Of a DNA stretch of 64,000 nt, positions 1 through 10,659 are shown one piece after another. Below the pieces are notes generated by a model. The model saw only the letters and a list, made by a program, of their open reading frames with translations. It searched no databases and was not told where the DNA came from. This DNA is from Staphylococcus durrellii (lineage in GTDB: Bacteria > Bacillota > Bacilli > Staphylococcales > Staphylococcaceae). The number at the start of each line of letters is the position of its first letter. Within the stretch, counting starts at the first letter, position 1. Location of the stretch: positions 1,178,001-1,242,000 of the forward strand of contig NZ_JADIIO010000001.1 of the NCBI RefSeq assembly GCF_015594545.1, written 5' to 3'. Position numbers and translations under genes: made by a program.

Positions 1-279
1 AAAGGCGAAACAAACCTAGCTCAAGATGGTATGCACCTAAGTGAATTTTTAAATATAAAACCTAATATGTTGAAATTTATATTAAAAGTATTTTTAGATT
101 TAGAGTTTATAAATGACGATAATGGTATAATTACAGTAAATAATCAATCTCAAAAACAGGCTATTGATACAAGTAAATTATACCGAGCGAGATTAGATAG
201 AATAGAAGTTGAAGAAATTTTATTATACCAAGATATAAACCAATTAAAAGAATGGCTTATAGCCGAATTGGCATGTTAA
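1..279 (+). CDS. recJ: Single-stranded-DNA exonuclease RecJ, C-terminal fragment (5' end outside window)
   Basis: The reading frame is open from base 1 to the TAA at 277-279, so this is the last 92 codons of a gene that starts upstream. The piece contains no catalytic motif; it resembles the Firmicutes-specific C-terminal extension of RecJ. Identity rests mainly on position: recJ directly precedes apt in staphylococci and bacilli. RecJ is a 5'-3' single-strand exonuclease used in recombination and mismatch repair. An AAGGAGG ribosome site for apt overlaps the end of this gene, so the two are probably co-transcribed. Confidence 0.8.
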   Translation, partial: KGETNLAQDGMHLSEFLNIKPNMLKFILKVFLDLEFINDDNGIITVNNQSQKQAIDTSKLYRARLDRIEVEEILLYQDINQLKEWLIAELAC

Positions 280-292
280 GGAGGAATTAGCA

Positions 293-811
293 ATGGATTT
301 AAAGCAATACGTATCAGAAGTTCAAGATTGGCCAAAAAAAGGAGTTAACTTTAAAGATATTACAACAATTATGGATAATGGTGAAGCATATGGCTATGCA
401 ACTGACCAAATCGTCGAATATGCTAAAGAAAAAGATGTAGATGTCGTTGTTGGACCTGAAGCTAGAGGATTTATTATTGGTTGTCCAGTAGCTTACTCTA
501 TGGGTATAGGATTTGCTCCGGTACGAAAAGAAGGTAAATTACCACGCGAAGTTATTAGATATGAGTATGAATTAGAATATGGTAAGAATATATTAACAAT
601 GCACAAAGATGCTATTCTACCAGGTCAACGTGTATTAATTACAGATGATTTATTAGCGACAGGTGGCACAATTGAGGCGGCTATCAAATTAGTCGAAAAA
701 CTTGGTGGTATTGTAGTAGGTATTGCATTTATCATTGAATTAAAATATTTAAAAGGGATTGAAAAAATTAAAGACTATGATGTTATGAGCTTAATTTCTT
801 ACGATGAATAA
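293..811 (+). CDS. apt: Adenine phosphoribosyltransferase
   Basis: Converts adenine and PRPP to AMP in the cytoplasm (purine salvage). The 172-residue length is the family norm. The PRPP-binding signature [13 protein letters not shown] lies at residues 114-126, and the PEARGF segment at 55-60 is typical of Apt. The ATG start lies 14 bases after the recJ stop, preceded by a strong AAGGAGG. It sits between recJ and relA as in other staphylococci, and a hairpin terminator follows. Confidence 0.97.
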   Translation: MDLKQYVSEVQDWPKKGVNFKDITTIMDNGEAYGYATDQIVEYAKEKDVDVVVGPEARGFIIGCPVAYSMGIGFAPVRKEGKLPREVIRYEYELEYGKNILTMHKDAILPGQRVLITDDLLATGGTIEAAIKLVEKLGGIVVGIAFIIELKYLKGIEKIKDYDVMSLISYDE

Positions 812-840
812 CTTATATGTTTAATAATCTTTTTGGTATG

Positions 841-893
841 GAAATAGTAATATTACTAGACGTTATGTCAGTAGTGTTATTATTTCTTTTTTT
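841..893 (+). terminator. Rho-independent terminator after apt
   Basis: An imperfect inverted repeat (left arm GAAATAGTAATATTACT, right arm AGTAGTGTTATTATTTC) closes a loop of about 11 bases and is followed by seven T residues. It lies 30 bases after the apt stop, so it ends recJ-apt transcription and separates it from relA. Confidence 0.8.
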
Positions 894-1170
894 AGCAGAT
901 AAAATTATCTTTCTTTTTAATATAATGGGAGAGCTAACTATTCAAAATAATTGTTTTTTAGCGCCTTTTCAATTATGCTAGATTAAATTTATTATAATTA
1001 GATTGCATTAGTACGTTATAACGCGTTTATTTATTTGTTAACATGTAGTATTATATAACTATTATTTGAAATTTTATACATACAGTAAATTGAATTAATA
1101 ATTCGTATACATATATTAAAAATCGAAAACATTTTTAAAGTAATTAATAATAAGTGTAGGGGTGTCTTGA
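894..1170 (+). other. Long AT-rich leader/intergenic region upstream of relA
   Basis: About 280 bases lie between the apt terminator and the relA GTG start without a credible ORF. TATAAT-like hexamers occur (for example 993-998), but none has a good -35 at proper spacing. A 10-base palindrome CGTTATAACG lies at 1014-1023 and ATAATTG/CAATTAT arms flank a loop near 947-977. No known riboswitch or T-box motif is visible. The relA promoter must lie here but I cannot place it. Confidence 0.4.
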
Positions 1171-3360
1171 GTGAATAATGAATATCCATACAGTGCTGAC
1201 GAAGTACTATATAAAGCTAAGTCATATTTAGCAAAAGATCAATATGAATATGTATTAAAAAGTTATCATATTGCTTATGAAGCACATGAGGGTCAATTTC
1301 GCCAAAATGGCTTGCCATATATAATGCATCCTATACAAGTGGCTGGCATACTTACAGAAATGCATCTAGACGGCCCAACTATTGTTGCTGGTTTTCTTCA
1401 TGATGTTATTGAAGATACACCATATACATTTGATGACGTGAAATCCATGTTCAATGAAGAAGTGGCAATAATTGTCGACGGCGTAACAAAACTTAAAAAA
1501 GTAAAATACCGTTCTAAAGAAGAACAACAAGCTGAAAATCATAGAAAGCTTTTTATAGCTATTGCTAAAGATGTAAGAGTTATTTTAGTTAAATTAGCGG
1601 ACAGACTACATAATATGCGTACTTTAAAAGCTATGCGTAGAGACAAACAAATCAGAACTTCTAAAGAAACGTTGGAAATCTATGCACCATTGGCACATAG
1701 ATTGGGAATTAATACAATTAAATGGGAATTAGAAGATACTGCACTTAGATATATAGATAGTGTTCAATATTTCAGAATTGTAAATTTAATGAAGAAAAAA
1801 CGTAGTGAAAGAGAAGACTATATTTATACAGCAATTAGTAAAATTCAATCTGAAATGGAAAATATGAATATCGTAGGTGAAATAAACGGTCGACCTAAAC
1901 ACATTTATAGTATTTATAGAAAAATGGTCAAACAAAAAAAACAATTTGATCAAATATTTGATTTACTTGCGGTGCGTGTCATTGTTAATTCAATTAATGA
2001 TTGTTATGCGGTATTGGGCTTAGTTCATACATTGTGGAAACCAATGCCCGGTAGATTTAAAGACTATATCGCAATGCCTAAACAAAACATGTATCAATCG
2101 TTACACACTACCGTAATAGGTCCCAATGGAGATCCTTTAGAAATTCAAATTAGAACTTACGAAATGCATGAAATTGCAGAACATGGTGTGGCTGCACACT
2201 GGGCTTACAAAGAAGGTAAACAAGTAAAAAATAAAACCGATGATTATTATAATAAACTGAATTGGTTAAAAGAGTTAGCTGAAACTGACAACACAACATC
2301 CGATGCAGAAGAGTTTATGGAATCTCTTAAATTTGATTTACAAAGTGATAAAGTATACGCTTTTACACCAGAAAGTGATGTTATAGAGTTGCCTTATGGA
2401 GCTAATCCTATTGATTTTGCTTACGCTATTCATAGTGAAGTCGGTAACAAAATGATTGGTGCAAAAGTTAATGGCAAGATAGAACCAATTGATTACGTAT
2501 TACAAACAGGTGATATTGTAGAAGTACGTACTAGTAAACATTCATATGGTCCAAGTAGAGACTGGTTGAAAATTGTTAAATCATCTAGTGCAAAAAGTAA
2601 AATACGAAGCTTCTTTAAAAAACAAGATCGGTCTTCTAATATTGAAAAGGGTAAATTTATGATTGAAGCAGAAATCAAAGACCAAGGATATAGAGTAGAT
2701 GACGTTCTTACGAGTGAAAATATAGAAGTAGTAAATGATAAATACAACTTTTCCAATGATGATGATTTGTTTGCCGCTGTGGGATTTGGTGGTATAACTG
2801 CGCTACAAATTGTTAATAAACTTACGGAAAAACAACGTATTTTAAATAAACAAAAAGAGCTTAATCAAGCACAAGAAATTACTAAGTCTGTACCGATAAA
2901 AGAAGATATTATCACTGATAGTGGTATATATGTAGAAGGTATTGAAAATGTTTTAATTAAGTTATCAAAATGTTGTAATCCAATCCCTGGTGATGATATT
3001 GTTGGATATATTACTAAAGGTCATGGTATAAAAGTACATAGAACAGATTGCCCGAACATTAAAAACGAAACTGATAGACTCATCGATGTAGATTGGGTAA
3101 AATCAAAAGATGCTACTCAAAAATATCAAGTAGATTTAGAAGTTAACGCTTATGATAGAAATGGATTATTAAATGAAGTATTACAAGCCGTTAATTCTAC
3201 AAGTAGTAATTTAGTTAAAGTTGCAGGGCGTTCCGACATTGATAAGAATGCTGTGATTAATATTAGTGTTATGGTAAAAAATGTTAATGAAGTTTATAAA
3301 GTTGTAGATAGGATCAAACAACTGGGTGATGTTTATACTGTAACTAGAGTTTGGAATTAG
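1171..3360 (+). CDS. relA: Bifunctional (p)ppGpp synthetase/hydrolase, long RSH protein
   Basis: Makes and degrades (p)ppGpp in response to amino-acid starvation on the ribosome. The 729-residue protein shows the full RSH order: an HD hydrolase domain (H53, H77-D78, E81-D82), a synthetase domain around residues 230-350, a TGS domain around 393-455, a Cys-containing zinc-finger-like segment ([10 protein letters not shown]) near 600, and a C-terminal ACT domain from about 655. The hydrolase HD residues look intact, so the enzyme is probably bifunctional. The start is GTG with an AGGGGTG ribosome site. dtd follows with 14 bases between stop and start, suggesting a relA-dtd-lytH operon. The symbol rel or rsh is also used. 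Confidence 0.97.
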   Translation: MNNEYPYSADEVLYKAKSYLAKDQYEYVLKSYHIAYEAHEGQFRQNGLPYIMHPIQVAGILTEMHLDGPTIVAGFLHDVIEDTPYTFDDVKSMFNEEVAIIVDGVTKLKKVKYRSKEEQQAENHRKLFIAIAKDVRVILVKLADRLHNMRTLKAMRRDKQIRTSKETLEIYAPLAHRLGINTIKWELEDTALRYIDSVQYFRIVNLMKKKRSEREDYIYTAISKIQSEMENMNIVGEINGRPKHIYSIYRKMVKQKKQFDQIFDLLAVRVIVNSINDCYAVLGLVHTLWKPMPGRFKDYIAMPKQNMYQSLHTTVIGPNGDPLEIQIRTYEMHEIAEHGVAAHWAYKEGKQVKNKTDDYYNKLNWLKELAETDNTTSDAEEFMESLKFDLQSDKVYAFTPESDVIELPYGANPIDFAYAIHSEVGNKMIGAKVNGKIEPIDYVLQTGDIVEVRTSKHSYGPSRDWLKIVKSSSAKSKIRSFFKKQDRSSNIEKGKFMIEAEIKDQGYRVDDVLTSENIEVVNDKYNFSNDDDLFAAVGFGGITALQIVNKLTEKQRILNKQKELNQAQEITKSVPIKEDIITDSGIYVEGIENVLIKLSKCCNPIPGDDIVGYITKGHGIKVHRTDCPNIKNETDRLIDVDWVKSKDATQKYQVDLEVNAYDRNGLLNEVLQAVNSTSSNLVKVAGRSDIDKNAVINISVMVKNVNEVYKVVDRIKQLGDVYTVTRVWN

Positions 3361-3374
3361 AGGTGCCAGTAAAT

Positions 3375-3827
3375 ATGAAAATAGTTTTACAAAGAGTGAA
3401 AGAAGCAACGGTGACCAACGATTCGATAAAATACTCGATTGGACAAGGTTATTGTTTGTTAGTTGGATTAGGTCAAAATTCAACTGAAGCGGATATAGAC
3501 GTGCTTGCTAAAAAAATTGTCAATGCCCGTCTTTTTGGAGATGACAACGGTAAAATGAATTTAAGTTTATTAGATATAAAAGGTCAAATATTATCTATAT
3601 CACAATTTACTTTATTTGCTGATGTGCGTAAGGGTAATAGGCCGGGCTTTACAAAGTCAATGCCACCGGAACAAGCCGAACAATATTTCGACAAATTCAA
3701 TGAAACTTTACGCTCATATGGCGTAGAAGTATTTACTGGTGAATTTGGTACAGATATGTTGGTTGATATTGCTAATGATGGACCTGTCACGATAATTTAC
3801 GAAAGTCAGGATGGCAAAGTTATATGA
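3375..3827 (+). CDS. dtd: D-aminoacyl-tRNA deacylase
   Basis: Removes D-amino acids (classically D-Tyr) and misloaded glycine from tRNA, proofreading translation. The 150-residue length is normal. The SQFTLFAD core and the C-terminal NDGPVTI segment with the cross-subunit Gly-Pro motif are present. The frame extends upstream to a TTG inside relA, but ATG 3375 is chosen because it follows an AGAGGTG site and gives the usual N-terminus MKIVLQRV. Its stop overlaps the lytH start by four bases (ATGA), indicating translational coupling. Confidence 0.95.
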   Translation: MKIVLQRVKEATVTNDSIKYSIGQGYCLLVGLGQNSTEADIDVLAKKIVNARLFGDDNGKMNLSLLDIKGQILSISQFTLFADVRKGNRPGFTKSMPPEQAEQYFDKFNETLRSYGVEVFTGEFGTDMLVDIANDGPVTIIYESQDGKVI

Positions 3828-4699
3828 AGAGGCTCAATACTTGGTTAACTAAACATCATTTAAAAAATATTCCCACACTTATTGTCGCAGTTGTTTTTAT
3901 TATCTTTGTCGTGATTTTAATTGCTTTCTTAAATCATAATGATGAAGATAGTAGCACGATATATATTACTGAAGATGCAAAATTACTTACAGGACCCAAT
4001 GCTACTTACCCACAAATAAAAGCTGTATATAAAGGACAAAATTTCCATAAAGTTAGAAAAACCGGTAAATGGATTGAAGTAGAATCTAAAAACGGTAAAG
4101 AAAAAGGTTGGATCGCTGGCTGGCATACAAATTTAAATATAAAGCCAGATAAGACGGCTGATGCTAAGCCACTAAAAGATAAAACAATTGTACTTGACCC
4201 TGGTCACGGAGGAAGTGACCAGGGAGCTTCAAGTAGAACAAACAAAAAAAGTTTAGAGAAAGTATACACTTTAAAGACCGCTGAAGAACTTAAAGTACTC
4301 TTAGAAAAAGAAGGGGCTAAGGTCAAAATGACGAGAACTAGCGATGAATATGTTTCGTTAGATGATCGTAATATTAAAGGTGATGCTTTTATTAGTATAC
4401 ATAATGATTCATTGAAATCTTCTAAAGCAAATGGTGGCACAGTATATTGGTTTAAAGATAGCCAAAAATCTTTAGCTGAAACTATAAATAATAGCATTCA
4501 AAAGAAAGCATTATTATCTAACAGAGGTGCGAGACAAGAAAATTATCAAGTATTGAGACAAACAAATGTACCAGCAATTTTATTAGAATTAGGTTATATT
4601 AGTAATCCTACTGATGAAGTAATGTTAACCGATAAATTACATCGTCATATTGTAGAACATGCAATTATAGATGGTTTACGTGCATATTTTTCAAAATAA
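3824..4699 (+). CDS. lytH: Membrane-anchored N-acetylmuramoyl-L-alanine amidase LytH
   Basis: Cell-wall amidase; in S. aureus LytH acts with the membrane protein ActH to trim uncrosslinked glycan and control where synthesis occurs. The 291 residues show an N-terminal membrane segment (about 18-36), an SH3-like domain (about 45-105), and an Amidase_3 zinc domain (about 122-290) with DPGHGG at 125-130, zinc-ligand candidates H128, E145 and H193, and a late LLELGYISN motif carrying the catalytic Glu. It overlaps dtd by four bases. It is followed by the promoter of the hisS T-box rather than a clear terminator. Confidence 0.93.
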   Translation: MKRLNTWLTKHHLKNIPTLIVAVVFIIFVVILIAFLNHNDEDSSTIYITEDAKLLTGPNATYPQIKAVYKGQNFHKVRKTGKWIEVESKNGKEKGWIAGWHTNLNIKPDKTADAKPLKDKTIVLDPGHGGSDQGASSRTNKKSLEKVYTLKTAEELKVLLEKEGAKVKMTRTSDEYVSLDDRNIKGDAFISIHNDSLKSSKANGGTVYWFKDSQKSLAETINNSIQKKALLSNRGARQENYQVLRQTNVPAILLELGYISNPTDEVMLTDKLHRHIVEHAIIDGLRAYFSK

Positions 4700-4704
4700 A
4701 AAGG

Positions 4705-4733
4705 TTGCAAAATAATTGTAAACTGGTTATGAT
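4705..4733 (+). promoter_or_regulatory. Sigma-A promoter of the hisS-aspS T-box leader
   Basis: TTGCAA at 4705-4710 and TATGAT at 4728-4733 are separated by 17 bases. The predicted start near 4740 leaves a leader of about 300 bases before hisS, enough for a complete T-box. Confidence 0.75.
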
Positions 4734-4739
4734 TATTAA

Positions 4740-5016
4740 TGAATTTTATAAATTAACCGTTATGATTCTTGATTGTTTTAAAGGACAAGGTAACACGTCA
4801 TCGTGTGAAGAGATATAATTCTAGGCTGAAAAATTATACTTAGTCGTTTAAAATGAATGAACACAGGAACAGGTGCTCTTATCAAAAAGGGAGCCGTTTT
4901 ACGAGCGTTATTCGTGTAAAAGTGGGTCATTTTAGATAACAATTTGACCAATTAGGGTGGCAACACGGCAATTCGTCCCTTGTATGATTAATCATCATGC
5001 AAGGGTCTTTTTTTTA
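4740..5016 (+). promoter_or_regulatory. T-box riboswitch controlling hisS-aspS
   Basis: The hallmark T-box sequence AGGGTGGCAACACGG lies at 4954-4968, followed by a terminator with CCCTTG/GCAAGGG arms (4977-5005) and a T-run. Upstream stems include TTTTACGA/TCGTGTAAAA and TGGGTCA/TTGACCA arms. A CAC histidine triplet at 4862-4864, preceded by GAA and followed by AGG, is the best candidate specifier, which would make the switch read uncharged tRNA-His. In T-boxes, uncharged tRNA pairing stabilises the antiterminator and allows read-through. The Stem I fold was not computed. Confidence 0.9.
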
Positions 5017-5038
5017 TTTTAGACAAGGAGAGATGAGT

Positions 5039-6301
5039 ATGATAAATATTCCAAGAGGAACTCAAGATATATTACCAACAGAATCTATAAAATGGCGCTA
5101 TATAGAAAGACGTTTAGAAGAGTTAATGACTTTATATAATTATGGAGAGCTACGCACACCAATATTTGAAAGTACTGAATTATTCGCTCGAGGCGTAGGT
5201 GATTCTACTGACGTTGTACAAAAAGAAATGTATACATTTAAAGACAAAGGTGATCGTAGCATTACCCTCCGCCCAGAAGGTACAGCTGCAGTAGTAAGAT
5301 CATATATTGAAAATAAAATGCAAGGATATGCTAACCAACCAATTAAACTTTATTATTTAGGACCTATGTTCCGTTATGAACGTAAACAAAAAGGTCGTTA
5401 TCGCCAATTTACACAGTTTGGCGTTGAAGCTATTGGTGCTGAAAATCCGAGCATTGATGCCGAAATTTTAGCAATGGCAGTGCACATTTATGAGTCATTT
5501 GGTTTACAACATTTAAAACTCGTTATTAACAGTGTCGGTGATATTGAATCACGCCAAGAATATAACGAGGCGTTAGTCAAACACTTTGAACCGATTATTG
5601 GTGATTTTTGTAGTGACTGTCAGGCTAGATTACACACAAATCCAATGAGAATACTAGATTGTAAAGTGGATAAAGATAAAGAAGCAGTTAAAAATGCGCC
5701 ACGCATTACTGAATACTTAAATGACACCTCTATTAAATATTTTAACGAGGTAAAACTACACCTTGATCGTCTTGGCATACGCTATGAAGAAGATCCGAAC
5801 TTAGTTAGAGGATTAGATTATTATACACATACGGCTTTCGAGTTAATGATTGATAACCCTAACTATGATGGTGCAATCACGACACTTTGCGGCGGTGGAC
5901 GCTACAATGGTTTATTAGAACTGTTAGATGGTCCAAATCAAACTGGTATTGGATTTGCCTTAAGTATTGAAAGGTTATTACTAGCTCTTGAAGAGGAAAA
6001 TATCGAATTAGACGTTGCTAATGACTTTGATTTATTTATTGTTACGATGGGTAAAGAGGCCGATGACTATGCTGTGAAAATGTTAAATGATTTACGTAAA
6101 CAAGGTATAAAAGCTGACAAAGATTATATGGAGCGTAAAATTAAAGGCCAAATGAAACAAGCAGATAGATTGAACGCAGATTATACTATCGTAATAGGCG
6201 ACCAAGAATTAGAAAATAACGAAGTAGCCATTAAAGACATGAACACGGGCGAAAGTGAATCTATCCAATTAGATAGTGTCGGCGCATATTTTAAAAAATA
6301 A
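5039..6301 (+). CDS. hisS: Histidyl-tRNA synthetase
   Basis: Class II synthetase charging tRNA-His. From ATG 5039 it is 420 residues, starting MINIPRGTQDIL as in other staphylococci. Class II features include the motif-2 region FRYERKQKGRYRQF and the histidine-binding segment GLDYYTHTAFE, with a C-terminal anticodon-binding domain. In-frame starts exist at 4997 (inside the T-box terminator) and 5033, but AAGGAGA at 5025-5031 is best spaced for ATG 5039. aspS follows after 12 bases, so both are under the T-box. Confidence 0.97.
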   Translation: MINIPRGTQDILPTESIKWRYIERRLEELMTLYNYGELRTPIFESTELFARGVGDSTDVVQKEMYTFKDKGDRSITLRPEGTAAVVRSYIENKMQGYANQPIKLYYLGPMFRYERKQKGRYRQFTQFGVEAIGAENPSIDAEILAMAVHIYESFGLQHLKLVINSVGDIESRQEYNEALVKHFEPIIGDFCSDCQARLHTNPMRILDCKVDKDKEAVKNAPRITEYLNDTSIKYFNEVKLHLDRLGIRYEEDPNLVRGLDYYTHTAFELMIDNPNYDGAITTLCGGGRYNGLLELLDGPNQTGIGFALSIERLLLALEEENIELDVANDFDLFIVTMGKEADDYAVKMLNDLRKQGIKADKDYMERKIKGQMKQADRLNADYTIVIGDQELENNEVAIKDMNTGESESIQLDSVGAYFKK

Positions 6302-6313
6302 GGAGAATATAAA

Positions 6314-8080
6314 ATGAGTAAACGAACAACTTACTGTGGACTAGTTACAGAATCATTATTAGATCAAGAAGTTACATTAAAAGGTTGGGTGCATAATCGT
6401 AGAGACTTAGGTGGATTAATTTTTATTGACTTAAGAGACCGCGAAGGTTATGTACAAATTGTCTTTAATCCCTCTTTCTCTAAGGAAGCGTTACAAATAG
6501 CTGAATCAGTTCGTTCAGAATACGTTGTAGAAGTTACAGGGATTGTTAAGAAAAGAGATTCAGAAACAGTAAACCCAAAAATTGCTACTGGACAAGTTGA
6601 AGTACAGGTTTCTGAAATTACAGTGATTAATAAAGCAGAAACGCCACCATTTTCATTAAACGAAGAAAATCAAAATGTTGATGAAAATATACGTTTAAAA
6701 TATAGATATTTAGACTTGAGAAGACAAGAGTTAGCTCAAACATTTAAAATGCGTCATCAAACAACAAAATCTGTACGTAACTACCTAGATAGCGCAGGTT
6801 TTTATGATATTGAAACACCAGTTTTAACTAAATCAACACCGGAAGGCGCGCGTGACTACTTAGTACCTTCACGTGTTCATGATGGGGAATTTTATGCATT
6901 ACCACAATCGCCTCAAATTTTTAAACAATTATTAATGATTAGTGGCTTTGATAAATATTATCAAATCGTTAAATGCTTCAGAGACGAAGACTTACGAGCT
7001 GATAGACAACCTGAATTTACACAAATCGATATTGAAATGAGTTTTGTTGATCAAGAAGACGTGATTGAAATGGGCGAAGAAATGTTGAAGAATGTCGTAA
7101 AAGACGTTAAAGACATAGATTTAGATGGACAATTCCCACGTATGACATATGATGAAGCAATGACAAGATTCGGTTCGGATAAACCAGATACTCGTTTCGA
7201 CATGGAATTAATCGATGTCTCTGAACTTGGAAAAGTTATGGATTTCAAGGTGTTTAATAGTGCAGTTGAGAGTGGTGGTCAAGTTAAAGCTATTGTTGCT
7301 AAAGGCGCTGCTGATCAGTATACACGTAAAGATATTGATGGTTTAACAGAATTTGTAAATATTTATGGAGCTAAAGGTTTAGCATGGGTCAAAGTCGTAG
7401 AAGATGGCGTTAGCGGACCAATCGGACGTTTCTTTGAAGATAATCATGTGACGACATTACAAAACTTAACTGGTGCTGAAGCAGGTGATTTAGTGTTATT
7501 CGTAGCAGATTCACAAAGCGTAGTGGCGCAAAGTTTAGGGGCATTACGTGTTAAATTAGCTAAAGAGTTAGGTTTAATTGATGAAAGTAAATTGAACTTC
7601 CTATGGGTAACTGATTGGCCATTATTAGAATATGATGAAGATGCTAAACGTTACGTTGCTGCACATCATCCATTCACTGCACCAAAAGATGAGCATATCG
7701 AAAGATTATCTTCAGAACCTGAAAAAGTACAAGCTAAAGCTTATGACATCGTGTTAAATGGCTATGAACTTGGCGGAGGTTCTATAAGAATTCATGAAGG
7801 TGGCTTACAAGCTAAAATGTTTGAAGCTCTTGGTTTTACAGAAGAACAAACACGTGAACAATTTGGATTCTTATTAGATGCATTTAAATATGGAGCTCCA
7901 CCACACGGAGGTATTGCTCTTGGTTTAGATAGATTAGTCATGTTACTAACTAATAGAACAAATCTTAGAGATACGATTGCATTTCCTAAAACGGCATCTG
8001 CAACTTGTCTATTAACTGATGCGCCAAGTGAAGTATCTGAAAATCAACTTGAAGAATTATCACTACGTATTAGACATTAA
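6314..8080 (+). CDS. aspS: Aspartyl-tRNA synthetase
   Basis: Class II synthetase charging tRNA-Asp. The 588-residue length fits the bacterial type, with an N-terminal OB-fold anticodon domain (about 1-110), the catalytic core interrupted by the bacterial GAD insertion (about 290-420), and the class II motif-3 segment [13 protein letters not shown] near the end. Co-transcribed with hisS. Whether the enzyme is strictly discriminating or also charges tRNA-Asn cannot be judged from the sequence alone. Confidence 0.97.
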   Translation: MSKRTTYCGLVTESLLDQEVTLKGWVHNRRDLGGLIFIDLRDREGYVQIVFNPSFSKEALQIAESVRSEYVVEVTGIVKKRDSETVNPKIATGQVEVQVSEITVINKAETPPFSLNEENQNVDENIRLKYRYLDLRRQELAQTFKMRHQTTKSVRNYLDSAGFYDIETPVLTKSTPEGARDYLVPSRVHDGEFYALPQSPQIFKQLLMISGFDKYYQIVKCFRDEDLRADRQPEFTQIDIEMSFVDQEDVIEMGEEMLKNVVKDVKDIDLDGQFPRMTYDEAMTRFGSDKPDTRFDMELIDVSELGKVMDFKVFNSAVESGGQVKAIVAKGAADQYTRKDIDGLTEFVNIYGAKGLAWVKVVEDGVSGPIGRFFEDNHVTTLQNLTGAEAGDLVLFVADSQSVVAQSLGALRVKLAKELGLIDESKLNFLWVTDWPLLEYDEDAKRYVAAHHPFTAPKDEHIERLSSEPEKVQAKAYDIVLNGYELGGGSIRIHEGGLQAKMFEALGFTEEQTREQFGFLLDAFKYGAPPHGGIALGLDRLVMLLTNRTNLRDTIAFPKTASATCLLTDAPSEVSENQLEELSLRIRH

Positions 8081-8099
8081 TATCTGTGAGTTTAATTTC

Positions 8100-8127
8100 T
8101 TGCTAATACGAAAAAATGTGGTATGAT
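8100..8127 (+). promoter_or_regulatory. Promoter of 6S RNA
   Basis: TTGCTA at 8100-8105 and TATGAT at 8122-8127, spacer 16 bases, lie just after the aspS stop. The predicted start is near 8134. Confidence 0.6.
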
Positions 8128-8133
8128 ATATCC

Positions 8134-8367
8134 ATAAGATAGTCATCTGTAATGTTCGTATGTTTGCTTTTTAATTTGGGCCTAACACTCTTTGATCAAG
8201 GGAGCCCAATAGGTTTTCTTGTAGCGCAAACGCCTCTTAAGGAGGACTTGCAAAACTAGAAACAGGGCACCCACCTGTATATAGCAGGCCGAATGATCAA
8301 GCTACTTATAACTACGGCATTTACGGTCTCTATCGGTACGCAAGACTTAGGTCTTGCGTATTTTTTT
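8134..8367 (+). ncRNA. ssrS: 6S RNA (RNA polymerase-binding regulatory RNA)
   Basis: A gene-free segment between aspS and tcdA with its own promoter and its own terminator (TACGCAAGAC/GTCTTGCGTA arms at 8337-8360 plus seven T). The length of about 230 bases and the position between aspS and tcdA (yrvM) match B. subtilis 6S-2/bsrA and staphylococcal 6S RNA. Complementary G/C-rich blocks (for example TTGGGC near 8176 with GCCCAA near 8207) support a folded RNA. 6S RNA mimics an open promoter and sequesters the sigma-A holoenzyme. A covariance-model hit would settle it. Confidence 0.8.
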
Positions 8368-8455
8368 GTTTACTTTTAAAATGTGAGTAAAATTTTTAAG
8401 GAATTTCATGTATAATCTAAATTATTAAAAATAGATAAAAAAGAGGAGTATTGTT

Positions 8456-9226
8456 ATGAAGCATCAATTTTCAAGAAATGAATTGGCTTATGGTCAAGAG
8501 GGTTTGGATTTATTAAAAGAACAAACCGTTGTAGTACTAGGAATTGGTGGCGTTGGATCCTTTGCTGCTGAAGCATTATCACGTACTAACATAGGTCATA
8601 TTATACTTATTGATAAAGATGATGTTGATATTACAAATGTAAATCGTCAATTACATGCTTTGACTTCAACTATAGGGCAAAGCAAAGTCACATTAATGGA
8701 AGAACGCATTAAATTAATTAATCCTGACTGTAAGGTGACATCATTACATATGTTCTACACAGAAGATACTTACGAAGCATTATTTGAGCAATACGATATT
8801 GATTATTTTATTGATGCTAGCGATACTATTATGTATAAAGTACACTTGATGGAACAATGTTTAAATAGAGATATTAAAGTTATTTCGAGCATGGGAGCGG
8901 CTAATAAAACTGATCCAACACGTTTTACTATAGAAGACATTTCTAAAACGCATACTGATCGCATGGCGAGAATAATTCGACAAAAGTTAAAGAAAAAGGG
9001 CATTAAGAAAGGTATACCGGTAGTTTTCTCTGATGAAAGTCCAATTATTATTAGAGAAGATGTTAAAGAAACAGTAGGTGATGCAAATGCCCCAACAAGA
9101 AAAGGACAAATACCTCCTTCGTCTAATGCATTTGTTCCTAGCGTCGTAGGTTTAATATGTGCCAGTTATGTAATAAATGATATATTAAAAGATATCCCAG
9201 TTACTAGAATTAAAGATAAAGGTTAA
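8456..9226 (+). CDS. tcdA: tRNA threonylcarbamoyladenosine dehydratase
   Basis: E1-like (ThiF/HesA) ATP-dependent enzyme that cyclises t6A37 in ANN-decoding tRNAs to ct6A. The nucleotide-binding GIGGVG motif is at 29-34 and the Rossmann fold continues through residue 120. The 256-residue length fits TcdA/YrvM rather than ThiF or MoeB. Start ATG with a good GAGGAG site. It converges with rarA across a shared hairpin terminator. Confidence 0.92.
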   Translation: MKHQFSRNELAYGQEGLDLLKEQTVVVLGIGGVGSFAAEALSRTNIGHIILIDKDDVDITNVNRQLHALTSTIGQSKVTLMEERIKLINPDCKVTSLHMFYTEDTYEALFEQYDIDYFIDASDTIMYKVHLMEQCLNRDIKVISSMGAANKTDPTRFTIEDISKTHTDRMARIIRQKLKKKGIKKGIPVVFSDESPIIIREDVKETVGDANAPTRKGQIPPSSNAFVPSVVGLICASYVINDILKDIPVTRIKDKG

Positions 9227-9245
9227 GCATAGCATTATAATAAAT

Positions 9246-9289
9246 AAGAACCGTTACTAGCTTTTTAGTCAAGTAACGGTTCTTATTTA
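9246..9289. terminator. Bidirectional terminator between tcdA and rarA
   Basis: Perfect 13-base arms AAGAACCGTTACT / AGTAACGGTTCTT (9246-9284) lie between two convergent genes and are T-rich on both outer sides, so one hairpin can stop transcription from either direction. Confidence 0.85.
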
Positions 9290-10573
9290 TTATTTCAAGT
9301 TTTGTTGTTGTGCTTTAATAATATTGTCATAAATAGATTTAAATTGTTGTTCAGACTTTGAAGTCGTTTTAGGTTTATAATAAATTTTATTTTTTAGTTT
9401 ATCAGGTAAATATTGTTGTGCTATAAAACCACTTTCATGACTATGTGGATATTGATAACCAATAGCTCTACCTAGGTCTTTAGCACCAGCATAATGTCCA
9501 TCTTTTAAGTGATCCGGAATTTGACCAACATGGCCTTTTCTAATATCAGACAACGCATTATCGATCGATGTTATAGCAGAATTAGATTTGGGTGACAGGC
9601 ATAATTCAATTACAGCTTGACTAAGCGGAATACGTGCCTCTGGAAAACCAAGTCTCTCTGCTGCATCAATGGCGGATAATGTTCGTTGACCTGCATTAGG
9701 TGAAGCTAATCCGACGTCTTCAAAACTAATAACAAGTAAACGTCGTGCTATCGTAGGCAAATCTCCAGCTTCTATAAGACGTGCAAGATAGTGTAATGCT
9801 GCGTTAACGTCACTACCACGAATAGACTTTTGAAATGCACTCATAACGTCATAATGCATATCACCATCTTTATCACTTAAAAATGCACCTCTTTGTAAAC
9901 AATCTTTTGCGTCTTGCAACGTAATATTGCGTACTTCATCACTAACGTCAGAGCTAAGTACTGCTAATTCTAAAGCGTTTAAAGCACTTCTTACGTCTCC
10001 TTGACTTTGAGTGGAAAAATATTCCATTGCATCATCATCGACTCGCACATTATAACTTTTCAGTCCTCTTTCGTCATCTTCTAAAGCTCTTTTAAGCGCT
10101 AAGTTTACATCTTCATCTGTAAGTGGATACAATTCGAAAATTTGAGCTCTCGAACGTATCGCTGGATTGATTGCGTGATAAGGATTAGATGTAGTAGCAC
10201 CAATTAATACTATTTTTCCGTTTTCTAGATGAGGTAATAGAAAATCTTGTTTCGTCTTATCTAATCTATGAATTTCATCTAATAATAAAATGACTTGGCC
10301 AGACATTTTTGCTTCTTCGACTATAAGTTGCATATCTTTTTTTGTATTAGAAACCGCATTTAACTGTCTAAAATTATATTGGGTACTACCAGCGATAGCT
10401 TTGGCAATACTTGTTTTTCCGATACCTGGAGGTCCATAAAAAATCATAGATGATAAGCGTTTTGTGTCTACCATTCTTCTGATAATGCCTCTAGGACCAA
10501 CTAAATGTTGTTGAGAGATAATTTCATTTATATTTTCTGGACGCATTCTTGCAGCTAACGGTTCATTAGTCAC
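9290..10573 (-). CDS. rarA: Replication-associated recombination protein A (RarA/MgsA AAA+ ATPase)
   Basis: AAA+ ATPase of the clamp-loader superfamily acting at stalled replication forks. Walker A GPPGIGKT is at 47-54 and Walker B LLLDEIH at 96-102, followed by an ATTSNPYH sensor-1 segment and the MgsA C-terminal tetramerisation domain (about 250-420). The 427-residue length is typical. The start is GTG at 10571-10573 with an AAAGGTG site upstream. It is divergent from cymR with 86 bases between them. Confidence 0.95.
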   Translation of the reverse strand: MTNEPLAARMRPENINEIISQQHLVGPRGIIRRMVDTKRLSSMIFYGPPGIGKTSIAKAIAGSTQYNFRQLNAVSNTKKDMQLIVEEAKMSGQVILLLDEIHRLDKTKQDFLLPHLENGKIVLIGATTSNPYHAINPAIRSRAQIFELYPLTDEDVNLALKRALEDDERGLKSYNVRVDDDAMEYFSTQSQGDVRSALNALELAVLSSDVSDEVRNITLQDAKDCLQRGAFLSDKDGDMHYDVMSAFQKSIRGSDVNAALHYLARLIEAGDLPTIARRLLVISFEDVGLASPNAGQRTLSAIDAAERLGFPEARIPLSQAVIELCLSPKSNSAITSIDNALSDIRKGHVGQIPDHLKDGHYAGAKDLGRAIGYQYPHSHESGFIAQQYLPDKLKNKIYYKPKTTSKSEQQFKSIYDNIIKAQQQNLK

Positions 10574-10659
10574 GTTGCTTCACACCTTTCTAATTCTATA
10601 TTAACGCAAAAAATGATACTATGGGAATATATAAGTATTCGATTAAGTGAGGTTATATA

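Noticed and set aside
3351..3374. TTG start of dtd inside the relA end
   Set aside because: No ribosome site; ATG 3375 is preceded by AGAGGTG and yields the usual start.
4997..5038. N-terminal extension of HisS starting in the T-box terminator
   Set aside because: The extension would be translated from the terminator T-run and lacks a ribosome site; ATG 5039 has AAGGAGA at proper spacing and gives the family N-terminus.
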